Shown: positions 1 to 7,497 of the stretch, piece by piece | How the letters are laid out: each line of letters starts with the position of its first letter | How positions within the stretch are numbered: the stretch's first letter is position 1 | From: Verrucomicrobiota bacterium | GTDB lineage: Bacteria > Verrucomicrobiota > Verrucomicrobiia > Verrucomicrobiales > DEV007 | Assembly (NCBI GenBank): GCA_027618625.1 | Contig: JAQCER010000017.1 | Coordinates: 1 to 14,228, forward strand | DNA: 14,228 bases | Direction: 5' to 3' | Made by a program: the position numbers and the translations under genes | Notes under the pieces: generated by a model | The model's input: only the letters and a program-made list of their open reading frames with translations | Databases searched by the model: none | What the model was told of the DNA's origin: nothing

Positions 1-761
1 TCCTGACCCGCGCCTGGAAGTTCGTCAGCTCCGGATTGCAGGGGTTCCTTGGCGTCTTTGGCTACGTGTTCGGCCTCTTCCTCGTGCCGGTCTACCTCTA
101 CTACTTCCTGAAGGAGGGCACTGCGATTAAGGAAAACTGGAGCAAATACCTGCCACTCCAGAAGTCGCACTTCAAAGACGAAGTCGTTTCCACGCTCACA
201 GAAATCAACGGCTACCTGATCAGCTTCTTCAGGGGGCAAATGTTAGTGAGCATGATCGACGGTGCGCTCATCGGAATCTGTCTGACATTGATCGGCATGC
301 CCAATGGCCTCCTGATTGGCGTCTTCGTCGCTCTGCTGGGACTGATCCCCTACCTTGGAAACGTGCTCTGCTGGATCCCGGCGGTGCTGATTTCGATCGC
401 GCATTTCGGCGCTACGGACAAGACAGGGACTCTGATTCACACCTGGAATTGGCTGCCCGACGGAGCGATCTGGCCCTACCCGATCATCGTTACAGGAATT
501 TTCGTCATTGTTCAACAAATCAACGGCTTGGTAACCGCACCAAAGATTGTGGGGGATTCCGTGGGATTGCATCCGCTCACCGTCATCTTCTCAGTATTTT
601 TCTGGAGTCTCTTGATAGGCGGCCTGCTTGGAGCTCTGCTGGCCGTTCCACTGACTGCTGCCCTCACAGTGCTATCACAGCGCTATGTCTGGGAACGCGG
701 CAAGGGTATGTGGGAGCAGCGACAGGCGGCACTTCTTCAATCCGAGGCTGGGGCAGAATAA
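1..761 (+). CDS. AI-2E / PerM family transporter, 5'-truncated
   Basis: This is the C-terminal part of a polytopic inner-membrane protein of the AI-2E (PerM, UPF0118) family. Family members export small molecules or act as ion antiporters; the substrate here cannot be told. The reading frame is open from base 3, so the TTG at 36 is an internal codon and not the start. About 250 residues are visible, while full members usually have 350-400. Several hydrophobic helices can be seen: an early one with the LFLVPVYLYYFLKE motif, a central pair around GMPNGLLIGVFVALLGLIPYLGN, and a C-terminal pair. The hallmark C-terminal block is present (PKIVGDSVGLHPL followed by GGLLGALLAVPLTAA). A hydrophilic loop rich in Trp, Thr and Gly separates two of the helices. 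The protein ends in a charged cytoplasmic-type tail (ERGKGMWEQRQ). The next gene starts 34 nt downstream on the same strand, so co-transcription is likely. Confidence 0.9.
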   Translation, partial: LTRAWKFVSSGLQGFLGVFGYVFGLFLVPVYLYYFLKEGTAIKENWSKYLPLQKSHFKDEVVSTLTEINGYLISFFRGQMLVSMIDGALIGICLTLIGMPNGLLIGVFVALLGLIPYLGNVLCWIPAVLISIAHFGATDKTGTLIHTWNWLPDGAIWPYPIIVTGIFVIVQQINGLVTAPKIVGDSVGLHPLTVIFSVFFWSLLIGGLLGALLAVPLTAALTVLSQRYVWERGKGMWEQRQAALLQSEAGAE

Positions 762-795
762 TCGGTCCGCACCGCGCTTCACTCCCCCTAATATT

Positions 796-1971
796 ATGGC
801 AGGTATCATCGTCAATCCACGCTCCCGCATATTTCATGGCCACGAATGGGTCTATGGTCCCGAAGTGAAGAAAACCCTGGGCGATCCGCAACCGGGCTCG
901 GTCGTAGCCCTGATGGATCAACGGAACAGACCACTGGGATCCGCTATATACAATCCTCTGTCCCAGATTATTGCCCGCAGGTTCTCCCGTCGGAAACAGG
1001 ATCTGGACGCAGACTTTTTCAAGCGCCGTCTCGAACGTGCCCTCGCCTACCGCGAAAGCTTACCGGGAGTTCACAGCAAACTTTGCAGAGTAGTATGGAG
1101 CGAAAGCGATGGCTTGCCGGGCGTTATCATCGACCGCTATGGCGATTTCGTTGTCCTGCAGACGCTGACTTTGGCAATGGATCAGCGGAAAGACCTGCTG
1201 GCGGAAGCGATCCAGGAAACCATGGCTCCGGTCGGCATCATCGAGCGCAATGACAGCCCGATCCGCAAGGCCGAGGGCATGACGTTGATCACGGGAATTC
1301 TCAAAGGAGATGCTCCCGAGCCATTCACCGTCCCTTTCGGACGCATGCGCTTCGTCGTGGATCTTCTGGGTGGCCAGAAGACCGGGCTCTATCTTGACCA
1401 GCTGGAAAACTACAAGATCGTGGCGGAGTTCAGCCGCGGTCGCAGTGTTCTGGATTGCTTCACCAATCAGGGTGGATTCGCCATTGCCTGCGCCCAGGCC
1501 GGTGCCACTGAGGTCACCGCAGTCGACGTCAGCGAGCCAGCCATTGCGGCAGCCAAGGCCAATGCGGAGGCCAGTGGCACGCCAGAAATTACATTCCTCG
1601 CAGAAAACGCCTTCGACTTCCTGAAGAAGGAAGAATCCGAAGGCAACAGGTATGACCTCATCGTGCTCGACCCACCCTCGTTCACGCGCAACAAGAAGTC
1701 GCTGCGGGACGCCATACGGGGATACAAAGAGATCCACCTGCGTGCCCTCAAAATGCTCGAGCCCGGCGGTATTCTGGCCACGTTCACCTGCTCCCATCAC
1801 GTCGGTGCAGACGAATTCCGCGGCATGATCTGCGATGCATCGGTCGACAGCCACAGGAACTTGCGGCAGAGGGCGACGTTCACCCAGCGCGGCGACCACC
1901 CCGTCAACCCACTCCTGCCGGAAACCGAATACCTCCGAGGCAATGTGTTTGAAGTGATTGGCGCCTGGTAG
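796..1971 (+). CDS. rlmI: RlmI-type 23S rRNA (cytosine-C5) methyltransferase
   Basis: This is a SAM-dependent RNA methyltransferase of the RlmI family; the E. coli enzyme makes m5C1962 in 23S rRNA. The 391-aa length fits the family (E. coli about 396). An N-terminal PUA-like domain covers about residues 1-75 (HEWVYGPEV, then PLGSAIYNPLSQI). The family motif ESDGLPG starts at residue 103 and KTGLYLDQ lies around 195-202. SAM motif I is DCFTNQGGF at 220-228, motif IV is DPPSF at 292-296, and the catalytic-type Cys is C332 in TCSHH. Near the C-terminus, RGDHPVNP matches the family's DHP block. I chose ATG 796 because the protein aligns with RlmI from its first residues; the frame is open back to 685, but that start would overlap the upstream gene. 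No Shine-Dalgarno site precedes the start. RlmI is the best fit, though the exact target cytosine is inferred. Confidence 0.9.
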   Translation: MAGIIVNPRSRIFHGHEWVYGPEVKKTLGDPQPGSVVALMDQRNRPLGSAIYNPLSQIIARRFSRRKQDLDADFFKRRLERALAYRESLPGVHSKLCRVVWSESDGLPGVIIDRYGDFVVLQTLTLAMDQRKDLLAEAIQETMAPVGIIERNDSPIRKAEGMTLITGILKGDAPEPFTVPFGRMRFVVDLLGGQKTGLYLDQLENYKIVAEFSRGRSVLDCFTNQGGFAIACAQAGATEVTAVDVSEPAIAAAKANAEASGTPEITFLAENAFDFLKKEESEGNRYDLIVLDPPSFTRNKKSLRDAIRGYKEIHLRALKMLEPGGILATFTCSHHVGADEFRGMICDASVDSHRNLRQRATFTQRGDHPVNPLLPETEYLRGNVFEVIGAW

Positions 1972-1974
1972 CAA

Positions 1975-1980
1975 AAGGAG
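1975..1980 (+). promoter_or_regulatory. Shine-Dalgarno site AAGGAG
   Basis: AAGGAG, within AAAAGGAG, lies 6 nt upstream of ATG 1987 and only 3 nt after the stop codon of the rlmI-like gene. It fixes the start of the next gene at the first of two adjacent ATG codons (1987 and 1990). It is the only clear ribosome binding site before any start in this window. Confidence 0.75.
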
Positions 1981-1986
1981 AATCCG

Positions 1987-4041
1987 ATGATGAATCTGCG
2001 CATCGCAATGGCCCTGCTTACAGGTTTCCTTGGGAGCGCCTGCGAGAAACAGCATCCGACACCATCCGTTCCTACAGCGACAGCTCCGCAGCCCGAGCCG
2101 GTTGTCGTCGAAAATCCTACTTTCTCCAGGGACATCGCACCGATCATTTTTTCTCAATGCTCGGGCTGTCACCGGCCCGGCGAAGCCGCACCCTTTGCAC
2201 TTCTCGACTACGAGGATGTCAGAAAACGGGGCGAGCAAATCCTTGAGGTAATCAATAGCGGCTACATGCCGCCTTGGCTCCCCAAGCAGCAGGCGCATGC
2301 TTTTGCCGATGCCCGCCACCTGTCGGAAGAGCAGAAGGAAACGGTGGAGCGATGGTTCAATCAAGGCATGGTCGCAGGCGATCCAGCCGACCGCCCCGTC
2401 CCGCCGACGTGGACAGAAGGGTGGCAACTTGGGGAGCCTGACCTGGTGGTGGAGCTCCCCGCTGGCTTCGTGCTTCCAGCAGAAGGCAGCGATGTATTCC
2501 GCAGTTTCGTCCTGCCACTGGACATCGACCAAGTTCATTACGTCCGCTCCGTCGAGATCCGACCGGAGAATGCGAAAATCGTCCACCACGGGGTGATCCT
2601 CAAAGATCCGGAGCAAATCGGCCGCCAGCGCGATGCCGCTGATCCGCAACCTGGTTACGCGGGGATGCAACAACCGAACTTGATTAAAAGTCCGGACGGA
2701 CAGTTCGTCGGCTGGACACCCGGGAAAGTCCCGAAAGAAGGTGCGGCCGACATGGCGTGGAAACTGGATCCAGGGACTGACCTGATCGCGGCCCTTCACC
2801 TGCTGCCTAGCGGCAAGCCTGAACCACTGAAGCTTCGCGTCGGGCTCTACTTTGCCGACAGTCCCCCTACCCGCACTCCCGCGATGATCGAACTGGAGAT
2901 CCAGACCATAGATATCGCAGCAGGAGACGCTGACTACACGATCAGCGACACCTTCACTCTGCCAGTCGATGTGAATCTGATTGGCATTTATCCACACGCC
3001 CACTACCTCGGACACGAGATGCACGTCACGGCTACTACTTCGGCGGGACAACAGATCGACCTCCTCCACATTGAAAACTGGGATTTCAACTGGCAGGACG
3101 ACTACCGCTATGCCGAACCCGTGGCGCTGGTGCAGGGCACTACGATACAGATGCGATTCACCTACGACAATTCCGCCGAAAACGATCGCAATCCTAACAA
3201 TCCTCCCAAGCGAGTCACCTACGGCGAGCTTTCGTCAGACGAGATGGGAAGCCTGTGGATGCAGGTCATTCCCCGCCGCGCTGCAGATCTGGACAAGCTG
3301 AAAAACGCGATCGCAGATAAGAACGCGGCGCACGCGATCGCAGGATTTCAGTTTGCGCTCCAGTTGAATCCAAGCGATCCCGAAGCACTCAGCAATCTGG
3401 GTGCTGCACTCAGTGTTGAAGGAAAGTTCACCGAGGCTCGTGGCCATTTCGAGAAAGCACTTATCGTGGATCCCGACCGTGCGGCGACACATTTCAATCT
3501 GGGCCTGCTGATGCTGGACACCGGCAACCCGAACGATGCCAAACTGCACTTCGAGAAAACCGTGGCCATCGATCCCACCAATGCTGAGGCGTGGAGCCAG
3601 CTGGGGCATCTCGCACTGGAGAGCCAGGATCAGGCTCAAGCGATCGCCTGTTTCAAGCGATCTCTGGAATCCAGGAAAGACGTCGAAGCCTACTACAATA
3701 TCGGCGTCACCTACCTGGCGATGAACCAACCACACGATGCAATTCCGTTCCTCGAAACCGCAGCACGCATCAGCCCGCAAGACGTACTTACCCAACTCAA
3801 CCTCGGTGCATGCCACTTCAATATCGAAGACTGGAACAGGGCCGAAACCCGTTTTCGAAATACCACCCTGCTGGCTCCTGAGTTTGTCCCCGGCTACCTG
3901 AACCTCGGTAACGCATTGATCAAGCAGCAGCGGATTGAAGAGGCACTCAAGAACTTTAAGCGGGCTGCTCAGCTCGCACCCAACAACCAGCAGGCGTGGG
4001 AGAGTGTTACTGCCGCACAGCGGCTCCTGAATGCCAGGTGA
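1987..4041 (+). CDS. Heme c / copper monooxygenase-like / TPR lipoprotein
   Basis: This 684-aa exported protein has three parts. The N-terminus has a short hydrophobic signal with Cys19 as the likely lipidated residue (GSAC; an imperfect lipobox with Gly at -3). A cytochrome c-like segment follows, with heme motif CSGCH at 58-62 and a candidate axial Met at 94 (YMPPW). Residues of about 150-430 resemble the two-domain copper type II ascorbate-dependent monooxygenase fold (PHM/DBM). H200-H201 and H271 match the CuH ligands; H337 and H339 (HAH) and M420 (SDEMGSL) match the CuM ligands. From about residue 445 to the end there are six to seven TPRs, with repeated NLG and ALxxxP patterns. Similar heme-copper fusions are known to me from environmental PVC and Acidobacteria genomes, with no established substrate. 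The likely role is extracytoplasmic oxidation or copper/redox handling, with TPRs for protein contacts. The domain calls are firm; the activity is inferred. Confidence 0.8.
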   Translation: MMNLRIAMALLTGFLGSACEKQHPTPSVPTATAPQPEPVVVENPTFSRDIAPIIFSQCSGCHRPGEAAPFALLDYEDVRKRGEQILEVINSGYMPPWLPKQQAHAFADARHLSEEQKETVERWFNQGMVAGDPADRPVPPTWTEGWQLGEPDLVVELPAGFVLPAEGSDVFRSFVLPLDIDQVHYVRSVEIRPENAKIVHHGVILKDPEQIGRQRDAADPQPGYAGMQQPNLIKSPDGQFVGWTPGKVPKEGAADMAWKLDPGTDLIAALHLLPSGKPEPLKLRVGLYFADSPPTRTPAMIELEIQTIDIAAGDADYTISDTFTLPVDVNLIGIYPHAHYLGHEMHVTATTSAGQQIDLLHIENWDFNWQDDYRYAEPVALVQGTTIQMRFTYDNSAENDRNPNNPPKRVTYGELSSDEMGSLWMQVIPRRAADLDKLKNAIADKNAAHAIAGFQFALQLNPSDPEALSNLGAALSVEGKFTEARGHFEKALIVDPDRAATHFNLGLLMLDTGNPNDAKLHFEKTVAIDPTNAEAWSQLGHLALESQDQAQAIACFKRSLESRKDVEAYYNIGVTYLAMNQPHDAIPFLETAARISPQDVLTQLNLGACHFNIEDWNRAETRFRNTTLLAPEFVPGYLNLGNALIKQQRIEEALKNFKRAAQLAPNNQQAWESVTAAQRLLNAR

Positions 4042-4208
4042 CCCGCTGACTAGGTTGGTTTCCTCGGTTCAAACCGGTCAACTGGAATTCTAATTCTGAA
4101 GCTCGGCAACTGTCATAAAGCGTTGAAATTTCAGAGAAACTTCATAGTTGCCTTTCGATTCCTAAGCCCGATAGTCGGTCAACTTTACTTCAGACTTTTT
4201 TCGGGCTC
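4042..4208 (+). other. Intergenic leader of secA
   Basis: This 167-nt stretch is non-coding. It holds a near-palindrome CGGTTCAAACCG at about 4065-4076, and a 9-nt direct repeat CGGTCAACT at 4075-4083 and 4176-4184. It also has a 7-bp inverted repeat, AGCCCGA at 4165-4171 against TCGGGCT at 4201-4207, whose 3' arm ends one base before the secA ATG. A weak sigma70-like pair is TTGCCT (4148-4153), 16 nt, GATAGT (4170-4175). If that promoter is real, the left arm of the inverted repeat falls upstream of the transcript, so the two readings compete. I see no convincing terminator for the upstream gene and no Shine-Dalgarno site before secA. Confidence 0.35.
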
Positions 4209-7200
4209 ATGCTGCAATGGATTTTCAAAAAGGTCGTTGGTTCCAAGAACCAGCGAGAAATCAAACGCCTTTGGCCAAAGGTGCTGGAAATCAACAGCCT
4301 CGAGGAGGAGCTGCAACGCCAGCCCGAATCGGTGTTGCAGGAGAAAACAGCGTTTTGGAAGGCTGAACTCGCGGCAATCCGCAACAAGGCATATGCCGCG
4401 ATCGACAACGAAGCGAATGCCGCAATTTCAGCGCTGAATGTTGGGGAATCTCCAGATACTGACGCTATTCGGAAGATCCAGGACATTCACGAGAAAGCGC
4501 GTAAGAAGAAAGTGGAAGCGCTTGAGTCAGTCCACGCTGAGCAAAATGCCTTACTCGATCGAATTCTGCCCGAAGCCTTCGCCGTCGTCAAAAACGCGGC
4601 GCGCAGATTAGCAGGAAACGACTTCATCGTTTGTGACCAGCCAATGGGCTGGGAGATGGTTCACTTTGACGTGCAACTCATCGGCGGCATGGCCCTGCAC
4701 ATGGGGCGAATCGCCGAGATGGCGACGGGCGAAGGGAAGACGCTTGTCGGCACGTTGCCTGTCTATTTGAATGCCCTCACTGGTCGTGGTGTTCACATCA
4801 TTACGGTCAACGACTACCTGGCCCGACGTGACTCGGAATGGATGGGGATCCTTTACAAGTATCTGGGATTGACCGTCGGTTGTATTCAGAACGACCAACC
4901 ACCACCAATTCGCCGTCATCAATATCTTTGTGACATCACCTACGGAACGAATAGCGAATTTGGTTTCGACTATCTGCGAGACAATGGCATGGCCTCGTCC
5001 AAAGAAGAGCAGGTTCAACGCGGTCACTTCTACGCTGTCATTGACGAGGTCGACTCCGTACTCATCGATGAAGCGCGGACTCCACTCATCATCAGTGGCC
5101 CGGTCACTGTCGACACCCACCAGTATGACGTTTTCAAGCCGCTGGTTGACCAGCTCGTGAAACGTCAGGCAATCCTCCTCAACGAGGTCGCCCGCGATGC
5201 CAAAGCCAAGGCCGAGGCTGGCGATCTCGAAGAAGCTGGCCACCTGATGTTCAAGATCAAGCTGGGCCAGCCGCGCCACCGCACTCTGATGCGCCTGATG
5301 GAAGATCCCGACATGCGCCGGGCCATGGACAAGGCCGAACTGACCTACTACCAGGACAATCAAAAGGTGGCGTTGTTCGCTCTGAAAGAAGAGCTTTACT
5401 ACATCATCGACGAGAAAGGACACGATGCGGATCTTTCGGAGAAGGGGCGCACTTACCTGAATCCTGACGACCCCGACGCGTTCGTCCTGCCTGATATTGC
5501 AACGGCATTCAGTGAGATCGATGGGAATGAAGACCTCTCTGCTGAAGAAAGAGCCCAGCAGAAAGAGAAGATCCAGGAGAGAATGGACATGCAGGCGCAG
5601 CGCATGCACAACATCTCTCAATTGCTGAAGGCATACTGTGTCTACGAGAAAGATGTCCACTACGTCGTCGAAGACAACAAAGTGATGATCGTCGACGAAA
5701 ATACCGGTCGCAAGATGGCCGGACGTCGCTGGAGCGACGGACTGCACCAAGCCGTCGAAGCGAAGGAAGGTGTCAAGATCGACAAGGAAACGCAGACCTT
5801 GGCGACGATCACCATTCAGAACTATTTCCGACTTTACGACAAGCTCGCTGGCATGACCGGAACGGCGGAAACGGAAGCAGCTGAGTTCAGCGATATCTAC
5901 GGTCTGGACATGATGGTGATCCCGACCAACCGCCCTGTCTTGCGTCAGGACATGAACGATAAGATTTTCAAAACCCGACGCGAAAAATACAATGCGGTGA
6001 TCGGATTGCTGAAGGAGCGGAATGAGAAGGGGCAACCGATCCTGGTGGGAACGGCGAGCGTCGAATCCTCGGAGACCCTGTCGCGCATGATGAAGCGCGA
6101 AAAGATTCCGCACAATGTTCTCAACGCAAAGTACCACCGCCAGGAAGCGGAAATCGTCCAGAGCGCAGGTCTGCGTGGAGCGGTGACCGTCTCGACGAAC
6201 ATGGCGGGTCGAGGAACCGACATCAAACTCGGCGCTGGAGTCTCTGAACTCGGTGGCCTTCTCGTTCTGGGCACAGAGCGGCACGAATCCCGCCGTATCG
6301 ACCGCCAACTACGCGGGCGCTGTGCTCGTCAGGGAGATCCGGGCGAATCGATCTTCTTCATCAGCTTTGAGGACGACCTGATGCGCAACTTCGGTGCCTC
6401 CGAGCGTATGACGCGGATCATGGAACGCTTCGGTCTGGAAGAAGGTCAGGAACTTGAGAGCAGCCTGTTGAACAAAAGCGTTGAAAACGCCCAGAAGAAA
6501 GTCGAACAGCGCAACTATACCTGGCGGAAACGAGTTCTCGATTTCGACGATGTCATGAACCAGCAACGCGAGGTCGTCTATGGTTATCGCAACGAAGTTC
6601 TGGAGACTGAGAACCCTCGCGAACTTCTTGAGGAAGCGATAGACGAAGCGATCCCAGCGAAGACATACGAGTTCCTGGCAGGCGGAGATTCTCCTGATTA
6701 CGGCGGTCTCTTGAACTGGGTAAACACGACCTTTCCGCTGCGAATGTCCGAGGAAAGAGCCGATTTCGCCTCACGCAAGGTAGACGACAATGCGCAGTTC
6801 ATTATCGATCAGGTGAAGGCAGCATATGACCTGAAAACCCGGGGTGAAGTTCCAGACGCCCTCACCGGTCTTGAGCGATGGATCGTACTCAATGCGATCG
6901 ATCGACGTTGGCAGCGCCACCTCTATGGCATGGATTCCCTGCGTGAAGGAGTCAGCCTGCGACAGTATGGGCAGAAAGATCCTCTCATCGAGTATAAGAA
7001 CGAGGCATACAAGATGTTTGAACAATTGATGACCAACATCAAAGATGAGGTTCTACACAATCTATTCCGCAGCACTACCAACCTTCAAGCGTTCGAACAC
7101 TTCCTCGCCACGCTTCCGCAGAATCTTCATCGTGGAACCCAGGGAGGCGTACAGCCGCCAACGACATCGCCCACTGGCGTCGTGATGAGTGGTAGCGGCG

Positions 7201-7376
7201 GATCCGTCACCATGAGCAGTCCGCAGAGTTCGAGCAGGGCACCTGTGGCTCAAAGCTTGAGCCCCAGAATCAAGCTCACGCCAGTCCGGCGTGAGATGCC
7301 GGAGGCAAACCGAAATGATCCCTGTCCTTGCGGCAGCGGCAAGAAATTCAAGCAATGCTGTGGCCGCACGGCTTAG
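4209..7376 (+). CDS. secA: SecA preprotein translocase ATPase
   Basis: SecA is the ATP-driven motor that pushes unfolded preproteins through SecYEG at the inner membrane. The Walker A motif is ATGEGKT at 172-178 (K177), and the Walker B/DEAD box is DEVD at 279-282, followed by the typical IDEARTPLIISGP. Later family blocks are GRRWSDGLHQAVEAKEGV, NYFRLYDKLAGMTGTA, NMAGRGTDIKLG and RGRCARQGDPGE. The C-terminus has a Ser/Pro-rich linker and a zinc-binding SEC-C tail with C1039, C1041, C1050 and C1051, used in other bacteria to bind SecB and phospholipids. At 1055 aa it is about 150 longer than E. coli SecA. The extra length lies in a helical insertion of about 70 residues before the Walker A motif and about 90 residues in the preprotein cross-linking region between P298 and V478. 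Both insertions are charged and helix-forming. No Shine-Dalgarno site is seen. Confidence 0.98.
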   Translation: MLQWIFKKVVGSKNQREIKRLWPKVLEINSLEEELQRQPESVLQEKTAFWKAELAAIRNKAYAAIDNEANAAISALNVGESPDTDAIRKIQDIHEKARKKKVEALESVHAEQNALLDRILPEAFAVVKNAARRLAGNDFIVCDQPMGWEMVHFDVQLIGGMALHMGRIAEMATGEGKTLVGTLPVYLNALTGRGVHIITVNDYLARRDSEWMGILYKYLGLTVGCIQNDQPPPIRRHQYLCDITYGTNSEFGFDYLRDNGMASSKEEQVQRGHFYAVIDEVDSVLIDEARTPLIISGPVTVDTHQYDVFKPLVDQLVKRQAILLNEVARDAKAKAEAGDLEEAGHLMFKIKLGQPRHRTLMRLMEDPDMRRAMDKAELTYYQDNQKVALFALKEELYYIIDEKGHDADLSEKGRTYLNPDDPDAFVLPDIATAFSEIDGNEDLSAEERAQQKEKIQERMDMQAQRMHNISQLLKAYCVYEKDVHYVVEDNKVMIVDENTGRKMAGRRWSDGLHQAVEAKEGVKIDKETQTLATITIQNYFRLYDKLAGMTGTAETEAAEFSDIYGLDMMVIPTNRPVLRQDMNDKIFKTRREKYNAVIGLLKERNEKGQPILVGTASVESSETLSRMMKREKIPHNVLNAKYHRQEAEIVQSAGLRGAVTVSTNMAGRGTDIKLGAGVSELGGLLVLGTERHESRRIDRQLRGRCARQGDPGESIFFISFEDDLMRNFGASERMTRIMERFGLEEGQELESSLLNKSVENAQKKVEQRNYTWRKRVLDFDDVMNQQREVVYGYRNEVLETENPRELLEEAIDEAIPAKTYEFLAGGDSPDYGGLLNWVNTTFPLRMSEERADFASRKVDDNAQFIIDQVKAAYDLKTRGEVPDALTGLERWIVLNAIDRRWQRHLYGMDSLREGVSLRQYGQKDPLIEYKNEAYKMFEQLMTNIKDEVLHNLFRSTTNLQAFEHFLATLPQNLHRGTQGGVQPPTTSPTGVVMSGSGGSVTMSSPQSSSRAPVAQSLSPRIKLTPVRREMPEANRNDPCPCGSGKKFKQCCGRTA

Positions 7377-7435
7377 GAGTATTGACGTAGACCGGCATTT
7401 CATGCAAACCCTTTGAATTCTCGAAGGGAGGGCGA

Positions 7436-7465
7436 GGCCATTTCGCGTGTTTTCGAAATCTGGCC
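7436..7465 (+). repeat. Imperfect hairpin in the secA-reductase gap
   Basis: GGCCATTTCG (7436-7445) can pair with CGAAA (7454-7458) and TGGCC (7461-7465), leaving a 2-nt bulge and an 8-nt loop. It sits in the 121-nt gap after secA, 32 nt before the next start codon. No T-run follows, so it is not a typical rho-independent terminator. It could be an RNA leader element or a chance pairing. Otherwise the gap 7377-7497 shows no clear promoter and no Shine-Dalgarno site. Confidence 0.3.
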
Positions 7466-7497
7466 GACACTTCTTCTTCTCCGAAGTAACCCATCAA

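Noticed and set aside
685..795. Upstream extension of the rlmI-like gene to ATG 685
   Set aside because: It would overlap the AI-2E gene by 77 nt, and the added 37 residues do not belong to the PUA domain. ATG 796 fits the family.
1060..3069. Minus-strand open frame of 669 codons opposite the rlmI-like and heme/copper genes
   Set aside because: It spans two well-supported plus-strand genes and their junction and matches no family. Long antisense frames arise from codon bias in GC-rich genes.
4075..4184. Direct repeat CGGTCAACT at 4075 and 4176 as a regulator site pair
   Set aside because: Nine bases repeated once 101 nt apart, with no symmetry or promoter relation, is weak evidence.
4608..6308. 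Minus-strand open frame of 566 codons opposite secA
   Set aside because: It lies fully inside secA on the antisense strand. The peptide is rich in His, Asp and Val with no motifs, as expected for a shadow.
7447..7497. GTG start at 7447 for the reductase
   Set aside because: The 17 added residues are unlike the family, and the frame there overlaps a possible hairpin. ATG 7498 is the better start.
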